A program made the translations under genes and the position numbers. From contig NZ_CP016170.1 in the NCBI RefSeq assembly GCF_001676705.1, forward strand, positions 3,348,001 through 3,412,000: a stretch of DNA of 64,000 bases, in the 5' to 3' direction. The stretch comes from Bordetella bronchialis. Lineage in GTDB: Bacteria > Pseudomonadota > Gammaproteobacteria > Burkholderiales > Burkholderiaceae_B. The notes under the pieces were generated by a model, which had not been told where the DNA came from, did no database searches, and saw nothing but the letters and a program-made list of their open reading frames with translations. This document shows positions 49,966-61,973 of this stretch, in pieces (the stretch's first letter is position 1; each line of letters starts with the position of its first letter).

Positions 49966-50697
49966 CTAGAAGCGCTCGCCCTCGCGCAGGTAGCGCCATT
50001 GGCCCACGGGAAGGTCGCCCAGCATGACGCGGCCGATGCGAACCCGCTTCAAGCCCACGACCTTCAGCCCGACCAGCTCGCACATGCGGCGGATCTGCCG
50101 CTTCTTGCCTTCCTTCAGGATAAAGCGCAGCTGGTCGTCGTTCTGCCACGCCACCTTGGCGGGACGCAAGGGCTTGCCGTCCAGCGACAGGCCGTGGTTG
50201 AGCAAGGCCAGGCCCTGCTCGCCCAGACGGCCCTGCACGCGCACCAGGTATTCCTTTTCGATGCCGGAGTCCTCGCCGATGAGCTGTTTGGCGATGCGGC
50301 CGTCCTGTGTCAGGACGAGCAATCCGGTGGAATCGATATCCAGCCGCCCGGCCACGGCAAGGCCGCGCAAATGGCTGCGATCGAAACGCAGGGGAGAACG
50401 GTCGCCCGCCGCGCGCGATCGCGCGTCGATCAGGGCCGCCGCCGGCCGGTAGCCGTCTTCCGCCTGGCCGGAGACGTAGCCGATGGGCTTGTGGATCAGG
50501 ATGGTGACGCGCTCGCGCTGGCGGGCTTGCGCCGCGCGTTCCAGCGTGATGGTCTGGCTGGGATAGGCCTTGGCGCCGAGTTCGGAAACGACTTCGCCAT
50601 CCACGCGCACCCAGCCGCGCTCGATATAGCTGTCGGCCTCGCGCCGCGAACACAGGCCGCGTTCCGACATGAGCTTGGAGATGCGTACTTTTTCCAT
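49966..50697 (-). CDS. rluF: rRNA pseudouridine synthase (RsuA/RluF family)
   Basis: The product is 243 aa from ATG 50697. An S4 RNA-binding domain occupies residues 1-50 ('[20 protein letters not shown]'), then the catalytic domain with the invariant Asp in '[17 protein letters not shown]' and '[12 protein letters not shown]' and '[20 protein letters not shown]'. The overall layout fits RluF/RluB/RsuA enzymes that isomerise specific uridines in rRNA. RluF is suggested because '[13 protein letters not shown]' and the short C-terminus fit that branch, but the target base is not certain. Confidence 0.85.
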   Translation of the reverse strand: MEKVRISKLMSERGLCSRREADSYIERGWVRVDGEVVSELGAKAYPSQTITLERAAQARQRERVTILIHKPIGYVSGQAEDGYRPAAALIDARSRAAGDRSPLRFDRSHLRGLAVAGRLDIDSTGLLVLTQDGRIAKQLIGEDSGIEKEYLVRVQGRLGEQGLALLNHGLSLDGKPLRPAKVAWQNDDQLRFILKEGKKRQIRRMCELVGLKVVGLKRVRIGRVMLGDLPVGQWRYLREGERF

Positions 50698-50804
50698 GGA
50701 AAGCGTGGCGAAAGCCGTCATTCTAGCGGCTTGCGTGTGCGGACGCCGGGCGGATGCGGCGGCGGCGCATCGGGCGCGAAGCGCTTGCGGGATAATACGG
50801 CACC

Positions 50805-51476
50805 ATGAGAATCTTCCATCCCCGCAGCGCCGGCTGGATGCCGGTACCCCCGCCCTCCTGCACCCGAACCCAGAAATTCTGGCTCCTGCGCCCCGGCGCC
50901 CTGACGGCCGGCCTGCGCCAATTGGGCGGTTTCAGCCTGCGCGTGCTGGCCGAATACGCGCAGGCCGCCCCTGCCGAGGAAGCCCAGGCCATGCGGCTGG
51001 TCCCCGGCACGCTCGTGTGGGTGCGTGAAGTCCTGATGTCCATCGACGGCGTGCAGGGCGTGGTCGCGCGCAGCCTTACGCCCCTGCCGGCCTCGCGCGC
51101 CACCTGGCAGGGCATGCGGCGGCTGCGCTCTCGGCCCCTGGCCGACATGCTGTATCACGACCGCACCGTGCAGCGCTCCGCCTTCGAATGCCGGCGGCTG
51201 GCGCCGGGCGTGCCTTTCCATGCGACGGCGCTGGCCGTCACGGGCGCGCGCGGATCGGGCGCGCAAGCGGACGATGGCAAGGTGGTGGATATCCGCCGCG
51301 CGCTGGACGCGCGCCCGGCCATGGCCCTTCCCCTGATGGTTTCGGGCGAGGGCAGCCGGGACGCGCGCATCCTGGCCCGCCGCTCCGTGTTCTGGCGCCA
51401 CGGCCAGCCCCTGCTCGTCGCGGAGGGCTTCCTGGCCTCGTTCTGGGAAAAGGCGGGAGACCGGCGGCCCCGCTAG
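50805..51476 (+). CDS. ubiC: Chorismate--pyruvate lyase-like protein (UbiC family)
   Basis: The product is 223 aa. UbiC landmarks are '[17 protein letters not shown]', '[20 protein letters not shown]', '[10 protein letters not shown]' and the C-terminal '[22 protein letters not shown]', with the Arg and Glu residues used to bind 4-hydroxybenzoate. UbiC starts ubiquinone synthesis by cutting chorismate to 4-hydroxybenzoate and pyruvate. It is somewhat longer than E. coli UbiC (165 aa) because of an insertion around residues 140-185. No ubiA is next to it. Confidence 0.82.
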   Translation: MRIFHPRSAGWMPVPPPSCTRTQKFWLLRPGALTAGLRQLGGFSLRVLAEYAQAAPAEEAQAMRLVPGTLVWVREVLMSIDGVQGVVARSLTPLPASRATWQGMRRLRSRPLADMLYHDRTVQRSAFECRRLAPGVPFHATALAVTGARGSGAQADDGKVVDIRRALDARPAMALPLMVSGEGSRDARILARRSVFWRHGQPLLVAEGFLASFWEKAGDRRPR

Positions 51477-51489
51477 CGTCCGCCAAAGC

Positions 51490-51954
51490 TCAGACGCTGG
51501 CGGCCTCTTCCTTGCCCGGCACGGCCTGCTTTTGCGCCTCCGCGTTTTCCTTCAGGCGCTGGGCCACCTGGGCAGCGACTTTCGCCTGTTCGTCCGGCGA
51601 CATGGACTCGTACTGTTCCTGGCTGATGCCCATGCTGGCCAGCATCATGTAGAACATGCGCTTGCCCAGCGGCATGGACAGATACTCCGACAGCTGCTGC
51701 GCCGCGGGCGACTTGGCGCCGGGGCTGCCCGCTGGCGCGCCATGCGCGGCGGCCCATTGGTCCGGGTCCGCCAGGCTGCGCCGGGCGGCGTCCGGGCTGG
51801 AAGCCGCCGCATTGGAAGCGGCCCCGGTGCCGGCCGCCTGCCTGAAGATCTTGTCGAAGGCTCCATCCACCGCGCCGGTATCCGCGCCGTTGTTCTGCCG
51901 GGTGGCCGGCAAGCCGCCGACATAGGCGATGCCCTGCAATCCGAAACCGCTCAT
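51490..51954 (-). CDS. Hypothetical protein
   Basis: The product is 154 aa from ATG 51954, chosen because AAGGAGAGG lies 4-8 nt upstream. It has no signal peptide or membrane segment; the N-terminal half is Ala/Gly/Ser/Pro-rich and probably disordered ('GAVDGAFDKIFRQAAGTGAA'), and the C-terminal half is helical and charged ('PLGKRMFYMMLASMGISQEQ' and 'MSPDEQAKVAAQVAQRLKEN'). I recognise no family. Such small proteins beside ubiC are not known to me. Convergent with ubiC, 13 bp apart. Confidence 0.75.
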   Translation of the reverse strand: MSGFGLQGIAYVGGLPATRQNNGADTGAVDGAFDKIFRQAAGTGAASNAAASSPDAARRSLADPDQWAAAHGAPAGSPGAKSPAAQQLSEYLSMPLGKRMFYMMLASMGISQEQYESMSPDEQAKVAAQVAQRLKENAEAQKQAVPGKEEAASV

Positions 51955-52113
51955 TTCCCTCTCCTTGCATGGAAAGCAAGTCCGGGGTACGCGATCGCGG
52001 CGCGGCCCTCCGGCGCTGATGCTCATCTATGCCCAGGATGATAGACGCGCCCGGGATGGCGCCAGCCGGCGGAATAGCGGGATGAATGGCACGCAATTCC
52101 CGCCGTCACCCAT

Positions 52114-52653
52114 TCATTCCCGCCAGATCTCCGGCACGATGGCGACGCTGCCGCCCTCGGCGGTGATGTAGGCCTCGCCGTCCTGCACGTTAACGTCCAG
52201 CGACATGGTGCGTTCCGCCAGGGCGCCCAGCGCCTGCGTGTCCTGCGCGGGCAGATTGATCACCTTCAGGTTGCGGGCCCGCGCCACGCGGTCGCGCACG
52301 CCGTCCCACCAGATGCGGCTGGCATGGCCGCCGTAGCAGTAGATCAGGACCTGGCCGGCGCGGCCGCAGGCCTTCAGGATGCGGCGCTCGTCCGGCTGGC
52401 CGACTTCCACCCACAGGTCGATGGCGCCGGTCAGGTCCTTGCGCCATACGTCGGGCTCGTCGGTCTCGCTCAGGCCCTTGGTGAAGGCCAGTGCCTCGTC
52501 CGCGTTCAAGGCGTACGCCAGGATGCGCACCATCATGCGCTCGTCGGTTTCCGACGGATGGCGCGCCACGGTGATGGCGTGGCTGCCGTAGTAGCGGCGG
52601 TCGTTGTCCGCCACGTTCAAATCCGCCTTGTAGATGGTCGCGCGCAATGCCAT
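52114..52653 (-). CDS. yaeQ: YaeQ family protein
   Basis: The product is 179 aa, the YaeQ length. It begins 'MALRATIYKADLNVADNDRR' and shows 'RHPSETDERMMVRILAYALN', 'DLWVEVGQPDERRILKACGR' and 'QVLIYCYGG', all characteristic. YaeQ has a PD-(D/E)XK nuclease-like fold, and the E-x-G / K-type active-site region lies in 'LWVEVGQPDERRILKA', although nuclease activity has not generally been shown. Historical reports linked it to suppression of rfaH defects. Stands alone on the minus strand, 28 bp from the HxlR gene stop. Confidence 0.93.
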   Translation of the reverse strand: MALRATIYKADLNVADNDRRYYGSHAITVARHPSETDERMMVRILAYALNADEALAFTKGLSETDEPDVWRKDLTGAIDLWVEVGQPDERRILKACGRAGQVLIYCYGGHASRIWWDGVRDRVARARNLKVINLPAQDTQALGALAERTMSLDVNVQDGEAYITAEGGSVAIVPEIWRE

Positions 52654-52681
52654 GGTCTATGTGCAAATGTCGAATACGGTG

Positions 52682-53113
52682 TTATTGGATGCGGTGTATG
52701 CGGGATGCATAAGGCGTAGCGGGCGCCTCGGATTCCTGGCCGCCGGCGCCGCGCTGGTCGAAATCGCTGCGCGCCGCCTCGATCTCGTGCAGGTGGTCTT
52801 CCGTCCAGTGGCCCAGCGCCCGCACCCGCGCGAACAGGGACCGGCCCAGTTCGGTGAGCTGGTATTCCACCCGCGGCGGCACCTCGGCATAGACGGTGCG
52901 CTTGACCAGGCCGTCGCGTTCCAGGTTGCGCAGCGTCAGGGTCAGCATGCGCTGGGAAATGCCCTCTGCCCCGCGCTTGAGTTCGCTGAAGCGGCGCGGG
53001 CCCTGGTGCAGCAGCATCACGACGGTCATGGACCAGCGCTCGCCGATGCGCGAGAAGACGGTGGACACCTTCTCGCACGTGCCGGGATCGTGATTGGCGG
53101 GGGTATCGGTCAC
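52682..53113 (-). CDS. HxlR-family transcriptional regulator, GTG start
   Basis: The product is 143 aa from GTG 53113, with GAGG about 9 nt upstream; the frame is open much further but runs through the divergent promoter. The HxlR winged helix reads '[20 protein letters not shown]', '[20 protein letters not shown]' and '[20 protein letters not shown]' and ends with a helical tail. A single N-terminal cysteine (C13) sits where quinone/diamide-sensing HxlR proteins such as YodB carry their redox cysteine. Divergent from an azoreductase gene, 94 bp apart, the same pairing as YodB with azoreductase in Bacillus. Likely represses azoR and itself until oxidised or alkylated. Confidence 0.88.
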   Translation of the reverse strand: MTDTPANHDPGTCEKVSTVFSRIGERWSMTVVMLLHQGPRRFSELKRGAEGISQRMLTLTLRNLERDGLVKRTVYAEVPPRVEYQLTELGRSLFARVRALGHWTEDHLHEIEAARSDFDQRGAGGQESEAPATPYASRIHRIQ

Positions 53114-53207
53114 TTGCGTGTACCTCGGTATAAAAAAAGTGCCTTCTTGCCGGCCGGGGCCTGCGCGTCCAACATGCCGCCACACCAACCCTGGAATGTT
53201 CCGCATT

Positions 53208-53828
53208 ATGAAGCTACTGCATATCGACGCCAGTATCACCGGCGAACAATCGGCCAGCCGCGGCTTGTCCGCCGCCATCGTACAGCGGCTGCGCGATACG
53301 ATACCCGAGCTGGATATCGTTTACCGCGACCTGGACGCCGCTCCCCTGCCCCATCTCTCCCTGGCGAATCTGCCAGCCAGCCATCCGATCGCCGCCTCCC
53401 TGGCCGGGGCCCTCGGAGCCCAGGCCCGCCTTGCGATGGACGACAGCCAGGCGGTGCTGGATGAATTCCTGGCCGCGGACATCGTGGTAATCGGCGCGCC
53501 CATGTACAACTTCACCATCCCCAGCCAGTTGAAGGCATGGGTGGATCGCATCCTGGTGCCCGGCCAGACTTTTTCCTACGGCGCGAACGGGGTCCAGGGG
53601 CTGGCGGGCGGCAAACGCGCGATCCTGGCGGTATCGCGCGGCGGCATGTACGGGCCGGGGTCGCCCGCGGCGGCCGCCGAACATGGGGAATCCTATCTGC
53701 GCGCGGCGCTTGGCTTTATCGGCATCGCCGAGCCCCAGGTCGTGGTCGCCGAGGGCCTGCAGATGGGCGCCGACCGCAGGGCGCAGGCCATGGAAGAAGC
53801 GCTGCGGCAGGCCCAGGCCCTGGCCTGA
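53208..53828 (+). CDS. azoR: FMN-dependent NADH:quinone reductase / azoreductase AzoR
   Basis: The product is 206 aa, matching AzoR (about 200 aa). Family blocks are '[20 protein letters not shown]', '[20 protein letters not shown]' (FMN site), '[15 protein letters not shown]' and '[12 protein letters not shown]'. The cytosolic dimer reduces quinones and azo dyes with NADH, protecting against thiol stress. ATG 53208 is chosen by the family N-terminus; the ribosome binding site is weak. A short dyad TACC-TC-GGTA (53120-53129) lies in the divergent promoter with the HxlR gene. Confidence 0.93.
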   Translation: MKLLHIDASITGEQSASRGLSAAIVQRLRDTIPELDIVYRDLDAAPLPHLSLANLPASHPIAASLAGALGAQARLAMDDSQAVLDEFLAADIVVIGAPMYNFTIPSQLKAWVDRILVPGQTFSYGANGVQGLAGGKRAILAVSRGGMYGPGSPAAAAEHGESYLRAALGFIGIAEPQVVVAEGLQMGADRRAQAMEEALRQAQALA

Positions 53829-53868
53829 GCGGTACGCCGCCCCGGCTGACGCCTGCTCCCGCCAGCCG

Positions 53869-55752
<1,884 letters not shown>

Positions 55753-55757
55753 TGCGC

Positions 55758-56627
55758 TTACTTCTCCTGGCGCGGATCGAGGGCGTCGCGCAGACCGTCG
55801 CCCAGCAGGTTGAAACCGAGCACCGCCAGGAAAATGGCGGAGCCCGGAAAAATCGACATCCAGGGTGCCTGGGTCATGAAGTTCTTGGCCGTATTCAGCA
55901 TCGAGCCCCAGGACGGGTTGGGCGGCTGCAGGCCCAGGCCCAGGAAGGACAGGCTGGCCTCGGCGATGATGGCCGTGGCGATGGTGATGGTGGCCTGCAC
56001 GATCAGCGGCGGCATGATGTTGGGCAGGATGTGCCGCACGATGATGCGGGTATCCGATGCGCCCAGGGCCCGCGCGCTGGCGACGTAGTCCTCGTTCTTG
56101 ACCGCCAGCACCTGGCCGCGGGCCAGCCGTACGAACTTGGGCGCGGCCGACACGCCGATGGCGATCATGGCGTTGATCAGGCTGGGCCCCAGGAAGGCCG
56201 CCAGGGCGATCGCCAGGATCAGGAAGGGAATCGCCAGCAGCGCTTCCGTCACCCGGGAAATCGCGCTGTCGATCCAGCCGCCGAAATAGCCGGAGAGCAG
56301 GCCGAAAGGCACGCCGACGATCATGGCGATGATCACCGACGCCAGGCCGGCCATCAACGAGGCCCGCGCGCCGAACAGCATGCGGGTGTAGATGTCCCGT
56401 CCCAATTCGTCGGTGCCCAGCCAGAAGCGGGCGGAAGGCGCCTTGCGGATGGCGGTGAAGCTGGTCTGGAAAGGATCGTGGTTGGCCAGCAGCGGCGCGA
56501 AGATGGCCACGACGACAAAGAACAGCACGATGGCCGCGCCTATCATCGCGATGCGGTTGCGGCGGAACTTGGCCCAGGCCCGATTGGTGCGTCGGGGCAT
56601 CGCGCCGCTGGAAATCACTGCGCTCAT
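55758..56627 (-). CDS. gsiD: Dipeptide/glutathione ABC transporter permease (GsiD/DppC-like)
   Basis: The product is 289 aa. The N-terminal OppC_N segment ('[20 protein letters not shown]') precedes six membrane helices; the EAA loop reads '[20 protein letters not shown]' and the C-terminal '[19 protein letters not shown]' is diagnostic for DppC-type permeases. Its ATG overlaps the gsiC stop (ATGA), and the gsiA gene follows 5 bp later. Confidence 0.93.
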   Translation of the reverse strand: MSAVISSGAMPRRTNRAWAKFRRNRIAMIGAAIVLFFVVVAIFAPLLANHDPFQTSFTAIRKAPSARFWLGTDELGRDIYTRMLFGARASLMAGLASVIIAMIVGVPFGLLSGYFGGWIDSAISRVTEALLAIPFLILAIALAAFLGPSLINAMIAIGVSAAPKFVRLARGQVLAVKNEDYVASARALGASDTRIIVRHILPNIMPPLIVQATITIATAIIAEASLSFLGLGLQPPNPSWGSMLNTAKNFMTQAPWMSIFPGSAIFLAVLGFNLLGDGLRDALDPRQEK

Positions 56628-57568
56628 GAATGCCTCAGTCGGGGATTGACAACGATGTAGAGAATATCGGCCAGCAGGTTCATCACGATGAAGCCCACCG
56701 CCACGCACAACACCACGCCCTGCACCACCGCGTAATCGCGGTTGAACACGGCGTCCACCACCAGCTTGCCGAAGCCCGGGATGGTGAACACCTGCTCGGT
56801 CAGCACCGCGCCGGCCAGCAGTTCGCCGAACAGCAGCGTGACCAGGGTCACGATGGGCATCAGGGCATTGCGCAAGGCATGGCGCAGCACGACCGTGCGC
56901 GGCGACACACCCTTGGCGCGCGCGGTGCGCACGTAGTCGGCGCCCAGCGCCTCGAGCATGGCGGAGCGCGTATGGCGCATCAGGTAGGCCGCCAGCGAGG
57001 TGGACAGTACGATGGCCGGCATGATCATGGTCTTCATGGACAGCCAGAAATTCTCCGACGGCGACACATAGCCGGAGGCCGGCAGCCACCGCAGCTGCAC
57101 GGAGACGATCATGATCAGGATGATGCCCAGCCAGAAGTTGGGTATCGACATCCCGGAAAGCGCCGCCACGTTGGCGCCGTATTCCAGCAGCTTGCCCTTG
57201 CGCACCGCCGCCAGGATGCCCGTGGGTATCCCCACTAGCAGGGCGATGATCATCGCCATGGCCGCCAGCTGCAGGGTGACCGGCAGCTTCTGCGCGATCA
57301 GCGAGGTCACCGGCACATCGGTGCGCAGCGATTTGCCCAGGTCGCCGGTGGCAACCTGCCTGACCCAGGCCACGTATTGCACGGGCAAGGGATCGTCCAG
57401 GTGGTATTTTTCGCGCAGGTAATCCAGCACGGCGGGATCGCGCTCTTCGCCGGCCAGGGTCAATACCGGGTCGCCCGGCAGCACTTTCTGCAGCAGGAAG
57501 ACGATCATCGACACCAGGATAAGGGTCGGGATCGCCACGAGCACGCGGCGTAGGATGAGTTTGAACAT
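56624..57568 (-). CDS. gsiC: Dipeptide/glutathione ABC transporter permease (GsiC/DppB-like)
   Basis: The product is 314 aa from ATG 57568 (a further ATG 30 bp upstream gives a non-typical extension). DppB features: N-terminal '[20 protein letters not shown]', periplasmic loop with '[16 protein letters not shown]' and '[13 protein letters not shown]', EAA loop '[20 protein letters not shown]' and the final 'VVNPRLR'. Pairs with gsiD. It follows gsiB by 83 bp. Confidence 0.93.
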   Translation of the reverse strand: MFKLILRRVLVAIPTLILVSMIVFLLQKVLPGDPVLTLAGEERDPAVLDYLREKYHLDDPLPVQYVAWVRQVATGDLGKSLRTDVPVTSLIAQKLPVTLQLAAMAMIIALLVGIPTGILAAVRKGKLLEYGANVAALSGMSIPNFWLGIILIMIVSVQLRWLPASGYVSPSENFWLSMKTMIMPAIVLSTSLAAYLMRHTRSAMLEALGADYVRTARAKGVSPRTVVLRHALRNALMPIVTLVTLLFGELLAGAVLTEQVFTIPGFGKLVVDAVFNRDYAVVQGVVLCVAVGFIVMNLLADILYIVVNPRLRHS

Positions 57569-57651
57569 GAATAAAACAGGAAAACCGCGAAAACACAAAG
57601 AGCGAAGCGCCGGGGCCGGTGCCCCGCGCGCCCCGCCCGGCCGGATGCGCC

Positions 57652-59163
57652 TTAGTTCGAGAAGCTTACGTTCTTCAGGCGGATCATTCCGTCAGGATAC
57701 GGCAGGAAACCCTTGACCTTCTTCTGCATCGCGAAGGGCCACGGCTGGAAATACAGGAAGGCATCGGGCATCTCTTTCTGGATGATGGCCTCGGCCTGCT
57801 CGTACAGCGCCTTGCGCTTGGCTTCGTCGGGCACCTTGCGCGCTTCGTTCAGGAGTTCGTCAACCTTGGGGTTGCAGTACTGGCCGTCGTTCAGCGCGCC
57901 CTTGCAGGTAATGAAGGGATAGACGTTGCCGTCCGGATCCGGCCGGCCCGACCAGCCGCGCAGCGCCACCTCGAAATTGCCGGCGCGCATCTGCGTAAGC
58001 AAGGCCGCGTAGTCCGTGGGACGCAGGCTCAGCTCGATGCCGGCCTCGCGCGCCATGGCCTGCATCATTTCGGCGATGGCCGCGGTCGTGGTGTTGTTGC
58101 CGAACGCCAGTTCCGCCTTGACCTCCGTCACGCCGGCCTGCTTCAGCAGCGCCTTGGCCTTGGCCACGTCGCGCTTGGGCACCGGGAACTTGTCGCTGTG
58201 ATAGGGGCTGGCCGGCGGGAAGGCCTGGTTCGCGGGCTCGTAGATGCCGCCGCCGATCACCTCGTTGATGGCGTCGCGGTCGATGGACAGGCTCAGCGCC
58301 TCGCGCACGCGCTGATCGCGGAAGGGATTGGTCTTGGCGCGATCGCCGTTGTTCTGGTTGAACACGATTTCCTGGAAGCCCAGGCCCGCCACGGACGAGA
58401 AATGCAGATTGGCGTCTTTCTTGACGTCCGGCGCATCCGAGGGATTCAGGCGTTCCAGGATGTCCAGCCCGCCCGAACGCAGGTTCTGCAGGCGCACCGT
58501 CGTGTCCGGGATGGGCAGGAAGGTGATCTTGCTGAAGTGGTAGCTCTTGGCGTCGTAGTACTGGTCGAATTTCTCCAGCACGATGCGGTCGTTCTGCACC
58601 CGTTCGACGAACTTGTAGGGCCCGGAGCAGACGGGCTTGCGGCCCACCGCGTTGGTGTCCTTGTCGTTGAAGATGGCGGGCGACAGCATCATCCCGGCGC
58701 GATCGGTCAGCTGGTACAGCAGCGTGGCGTCGGGTTGCTTCAGCTTGAGCACCAGCGTCTGGGCATCGGGCGCCTGCACGTCCTGCACCGAGGCCAGTTC
58801 GCCCTTGCGGAAGCTGTCGGGCAGCGTGCGCGCGCGGTCCAGGTTGGCCTTGGCCGCGGCGGCGTCGAACTTGGTGCCGTCATGGAACAGCGCGTCGGCC
58901 CGCAGCTTCATGGTCAGTTCGGTGTTGTCGGCGTTCCAGGACCAGGACGTGGCCAGTTGCGGCACAACGTGCAGCTTGGGATCGATGTCCACCAGCTTGT
59001 CGCACAGCGACGTGAAAACGATGCGGCCCACATAGGTGCGGGCGCGCGCCGGATCCAGCACGTCCGGGTCTTCCTGCAGGCCGATGCGCAGCTCTTGCGC
59101 GACGGCGGACCCGGCGGCCAGCGCCAGCAGCACGGTGCCCATGGCGGTACCCAGTTTCTTCAT
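57652..59163 (-). CDS. gsiB: Periplasmic peptide/glutathione-binding protein (GsiB/DppA-like, SBP_bac_5)
   Basis: The product is 503 aa, close to GsiB (512 aa). ATG 59163 has AAGGGG 6-9 nt upstream and starts a Sec signal peptide ('LGTAMGTVLLALAAGSAVAQ'). The mature protein is a family 5 solute receptor: 'DPDVLDPARARTYVGRIVFT', 'CSGPYKFVERVQNDRIVLEK' and 'VREALSLSIDRDAINEVIGG'. Family members bind peptides, glutathione, heme or nickel. Placement after a gamma-glutamyltransferase gene favours glutathione or other gamma-glutamyl peptides. Confidence 0.9.
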   Translation of the reverse strand: MKKLGTAMGTVLLALAAGSAVAQELRIGLQEDPDVLDPARARTYVGRIVFTSLCDKLVDIDPKLHVVPQLATSWSWNADNTELTMKLRADALFHDGTKFDAAAAKANLDRARTLPDSFRKGELASVQDVQAPDAQTLVLKLKQPDATLLYQLTDRAGMMLSPAIFNDKDTNAVGRKPVCSGPYKFVERVQNDRIVLEKFDQYYDAKSYHFSKITFLPIPDTTVRLQNLRSGGLDILERLNPSDAPDVKKDANLHFSSVAGLGFQEIVFNQNNGDRAKTNPFRDQRVREALSLSIDRDAINEVIGGGIYEPANQAFPPASPYHSDKFPVPKRDVAKAKALLKQAGVTEVKAELAFGNNTTTAAIAEMMQAMAREAGIELSLRPTDYAALLTQMRAGNFEVALRGWSGRPDPDGNVYPFITCKGALNDGQYCNPKVDELLNEARKVPDEAKRKALYEQAEAIIQKEMPDAFLYFQPWPFAMQKKVKGFLPYPDGMIRLKNVSFSN

Positions 59164-59202
59164 TGCATTCCCCTTATTGGTTGGGCTTGTACGCATTTGG
59201 AA

Positions 59203-60831
59203 TCAGAAGCCGACCGCCTGCCCGTCGCGGCGGCTGTCGCTGGCCGCCACGTAGCCGAGTTCGTTGTCGTCCTCGGACATGCGCCAGATGAACTGGCCGG
59301 AACCGAAGTCCATATAAGGATCGTTGACGCTCTTGAGCGTGTGGCCCAGCGTCTTGAGCCCTTCCACCGTGCTGGCCGGCATGGTGGACTCCAGGTCCAC
59401 GGTGAAGTCGCGATTGACCTTCCAGCGCGGCGCGTCGCAGGCGGCCTGCGGGTTCTGATGATAGTCCAGCATGCGCACGACGGTCTGCAGGTGGCCCTGC
59501 GGCTGCATATCGCCGCCCATCACGCCGAAACTCATGACGGGCTTGCCGCCACGGGTCAGGAAACCCGGGATGATCGTGTGGAAGGGACGATAGCCGCCCT
59601 TGACCACATTGGCCGCCTTGGGATCCATGGAGAAGCCCACGCCGCGGTTCTGCAGGCTGATGCCGGTACCCGGCACGACGATGCCCGAGCCGAAGCCCAT
59701 GTAGTTGGACATGATGAAGGAAATCATCATGCCGCTTTCGTCGGCCGCCGACAGATAGATGGTGCCGCCGGCATGGGGACGCCCGGCCGCGAAAGCGGTG
59801 GCCTTGTCCATGCTGATGAGCTTGGCGCGCGACGCCAGGTAGGCGTCGTCCAGCATCTGCTCCGGGGTGACTTCCATGCTGCGCGGGTCGGCCACGTATT
59901 TGTACAGGTCGGCGAATGCCAGCTTCATCGCTTCGATCTGCAGGTGCTGCGAGCGCACCGAATCCAGCGGCAGGCCGGCGACGTCGAATTTTTCCAGGAT
60001 GCCCAGCGCCATCAGGGCGGCGATGCCCTGCCCGTTGGGCGGAATCTCATGGACCTCATAGCCGCGGTAGGCGCGCGAGATGGGCTTGACCCAGTCAGGC
60101 TTGTAATTGCGCAGATCGTCCAGCGTCATGGCGCCGCCGCATTCCTTGCTGAAGGCGGCGATTTTCTCGGCGATCTCGCCTTCGTAATAGTCCCGGCCCT
60201 TGCTGGCCGCGATGCGGCGCAGCGTCCAGGCCGCTTCCGGGATGCGGAAGTGCTCGCCCACCTTGGGGGCGCGGCCGTTGGGCATGAAGGCCTGGGCAAA
60301 GCCGGGCTGGTCCTGCAGCTCCGGTACCGCGGCGCTCCATTTGCGGCCCACGATGGGCGGCACGGCGTAGCCGCGTTCGGCGATCTCGATCGCCGGGTCG
60401 AACAGTTGCTCGAACGGCAGCTTGCCGAATTTTTCATGCAGGGCGGCCCAACCGGCCACCGCGCCGGGCACCGTGACGCTGTCCCAGCCCCGCTTGGGTT
60501 GCTTGGCCAGGCCGTCCGCGCCGGTACCGTACTTCTTCTTGAAATACTCGACGCTCCAGGCGGCCGGCGCCACGCCGGAGGAATTCAGGCCCTGCAGCTG
60601 CTTGCCGTCCCAGACGATGGCAAAGCAATCGCTGCCCAGGCCGCAGGAAACCGGCTCGGTCAGGGTGATGGTCGCGGCCGCGGCGATGGCGGCGTCCACG
60701 GCGCTGCCGCCCTTGAGCAGCATGCGCAGGCCCGCCTGGGCGGCCAGCGGATGGGACGTGGAAACGAAATTGCGCGCGAACTGGGGAGCGCGGATGGTCG
60801 GGTACGGGTTTTCCCAGTTGAAGGTCTTCAT
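59203..60831 (-). CDS. ggt: Gamma-glutamyltransferase family protein, apparently cytosolic
   Basis: The product is 542 aa. The proenzyme is self-cleaved before a threonine; the likely site is the T in 'GGTIYLSAADESG' (about residue 366), followed by 'SNYMGFGSGIVVPGTGISLQ', the small-subunit hallmark, and 'RPFHTIIPGFL'. The N-terminal half has 'GGSAVDAAIAAAATITLTEP' and 'CGLGSDCFAIVWDG'. Unlike secreted GGT it has no visible signal peptide ('MKTFNWENPYPTIRAPQFAR'), as in YwrD-type enzymes, which fits cleavage of imported gamma-glutamyl compounds. First gene of the ggt-gsiBCDA operon, 39 bp before gsiB; divergent LysR. Confidence 0.9.
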   Translation of the reverse strand: MKTFNWENPYPTIRAPQFARNFVSTSHPLAAQAGLRMLLKGGSAVDAAIAAAATITLTEPVSCGLGSDCFAIVWDGKQLQGLNSSGVAPAAWSVEYFKKKYGTGADGLAKQPKRGWDSVTVPGAVAGWAALHEKFGKLPFEQLFDPAIEIAERGYAVPPIVGRKWSAAVPELQDQPGFAQAFMPNGRAPKVGEHFRIPEAAWTLRRIAASKGRDYYEGEIAEKIAAFSKECGGAMTLDDLRNYKPDWVKPISRAYRGYEVHEIPPNGQGIAALMALGILEKFDVAGLPLDSVRSQHLQIEAMKLAFADLYKYVADPRSMEVTPEQMLDDAYLASRAKLISMDKATAFAAGRPHAGGTIYLSAADESGMMISFIMSNYMGFGSGIVVPGTGISLQNRGVGFSMDPKAANVVKGGYRPFHTIIPGFLTRGGKPVMSFGVMGGDMQPQGHLQTVVRMLDYHQNPQAACDAPRWKVNRDFTVDLESTMPASTVEGLKTLGHTLKSVNDPYMDFGSGQFIWRMSEDDNELGYVAASDSRRDGQAVGF

Positions 60832-60927
60832 GGTGTCGGTCGCACTCTATTTGGGTCGGGCGGGGGCCAAACCGAGCAAGGTACACGCGTGGTTTAATTA
60901 GATCAATTTGAATTTTTTTCGCGTCAC

Positions 60928-60940
60928 AAAAGAATCTTTT
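60928..60940. promoter_or_regulatory. AT-rich dyad between ggt operon and LysR gene
   Basis: AAAAGA-A-TCTTTT is a perfect dyad within the AT-rich part (60895-60945) of the divergent promoter region; a second looser pair, ATCAATTTGAAT, lies beside it. Candidate promoter/operator for the ggt-gsi operon and the LysR gene. Confidence 0.45.
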
Positions 60941-61058
60941 ATATAAGCCCGCGCCGCCCCTGGATAGCGGAAACGCCGGTCCGGTGTCTCAGGGCATTCC
61001 CCTAGCCGCTCCCCGGCGGCGGCGCCTTTTCGCGGCCTGGTCCGGCATTCCCCTTCCC

Positions 61059-61973
61059 ATGAGCACCATCCGTTTCCTGCGCACCTTCATGGCCGTCGCC
61101 CGCTACGGCTCGTTTTCCGAAGCCGCCGAACGCGTCGCCCTGACCCAGGCGGCCGTCAGCTTCCAGATGCGCGCCCTGGAAGAGGAGCTCGGCCGCGAGC
61201 TGTTCGACCGCAGCGGGCGGCTGGCCTTGCTGAACGCCGCCGGCCGGGAGCTGCTGCCGGAGGTCAAGCACCTGCTGGACCTGTACGACCGCATACGGCT
61301 GCCGCAAAGGCCGGGGCCCGGCGAGCTGGCCGGCTCGGTGGCCTTCGGCGCCATCGTCTCATGCATGGGCGCCTTGTCCAAGGTCGTTTCCCAGCTCAAG
61401 CGCCGGCATGACGGCCTGGACGTGCGGCTGTTCACCGGCAAGTCGGGTGAACTGGCCAGCAAGGTCGAAAGCGGCGAACTGGACGCCGCGCTGGTGGTGG
61501 AATCCGGCCGGCGCATGGCCAGCATGCGCTGGACGCCGCTGCACGAGGAACCCCTGGTCGTGCTGGCCGCGCCCACGGCCCCCGGCCGCACCGTACGGGA
61601 AGTCCTGGAACAGAATCCCTTCCTGCGCTTCGACCGCACCCAGCGCACCGGCCTGCAGATCGACCGCGTATTGCGGCGCATGAACGTGCACGTACACGAA
61701 TTCCTGGAGCTCAATGCCATAGAAACCGTGGTGGAACTCGTGCGCCAGGAAGTCGGCGTCAGCCTGCTGCCGCAGCTGATGTGGGCGCAATGGCGCACCG
61801 CCGCGGATCTGCGCGTGCTCGACCTGCCGGAGGATATCGGCGCGGCCGGCAGCGGCCCGATCGTGCGCGCCGTGGGGATGATCGAACGGCGCGAACATGC
61901 GCGCCAGGCGTTGACCGCTTCGATCTTCAAGGAGTACGCCGCGCTGTACGAGACGCGCGAAACGCCGCGCTAG
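61059..61973 (+). CDS. LysR-family regulator of the ggt-gsi operon
   Basis: The product is 304 aa from ATG 61059; earlier in-frame starts give an untypical Arg-rich extension. HTH: '[20 protein letters not shown]' then '[20 protein letters not shown]'. Effector domain starts '[20 protein letters not shown]'. It is divergent from ggt, 227 bp away, and likely activates it in response to a peptide or amino acid. Its stop TAG lies in CTAG, which is also the stop of the convergent phhB gene. Confidence 0.88.
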   Translation: MSTIRFLRTFMAVARYGSFSEAAERVALTQAAVSFQMRALEEELGRELFDRSGRLALLNAAGRELLPEVKHLLDLYDRIRLPQRPGPGELAGSVAFGAIVSCMGALSKVVSQLKRRHDGLDVRLFTGKSGELASKVESGELDAALVVESGRRMASMRWTPLHEEPLVVLAAPTAPGRTVREVLEQNPFLRFDRTQRTGLQIDRVLRRMNVHVHEFLELNAIETVVELVRQEVGVSLLPQLMWAQWRTAADLRVLDLPEDIGAAGSGPIVRAVGMIERREHARQALTASIFKEYAALYETRETPR

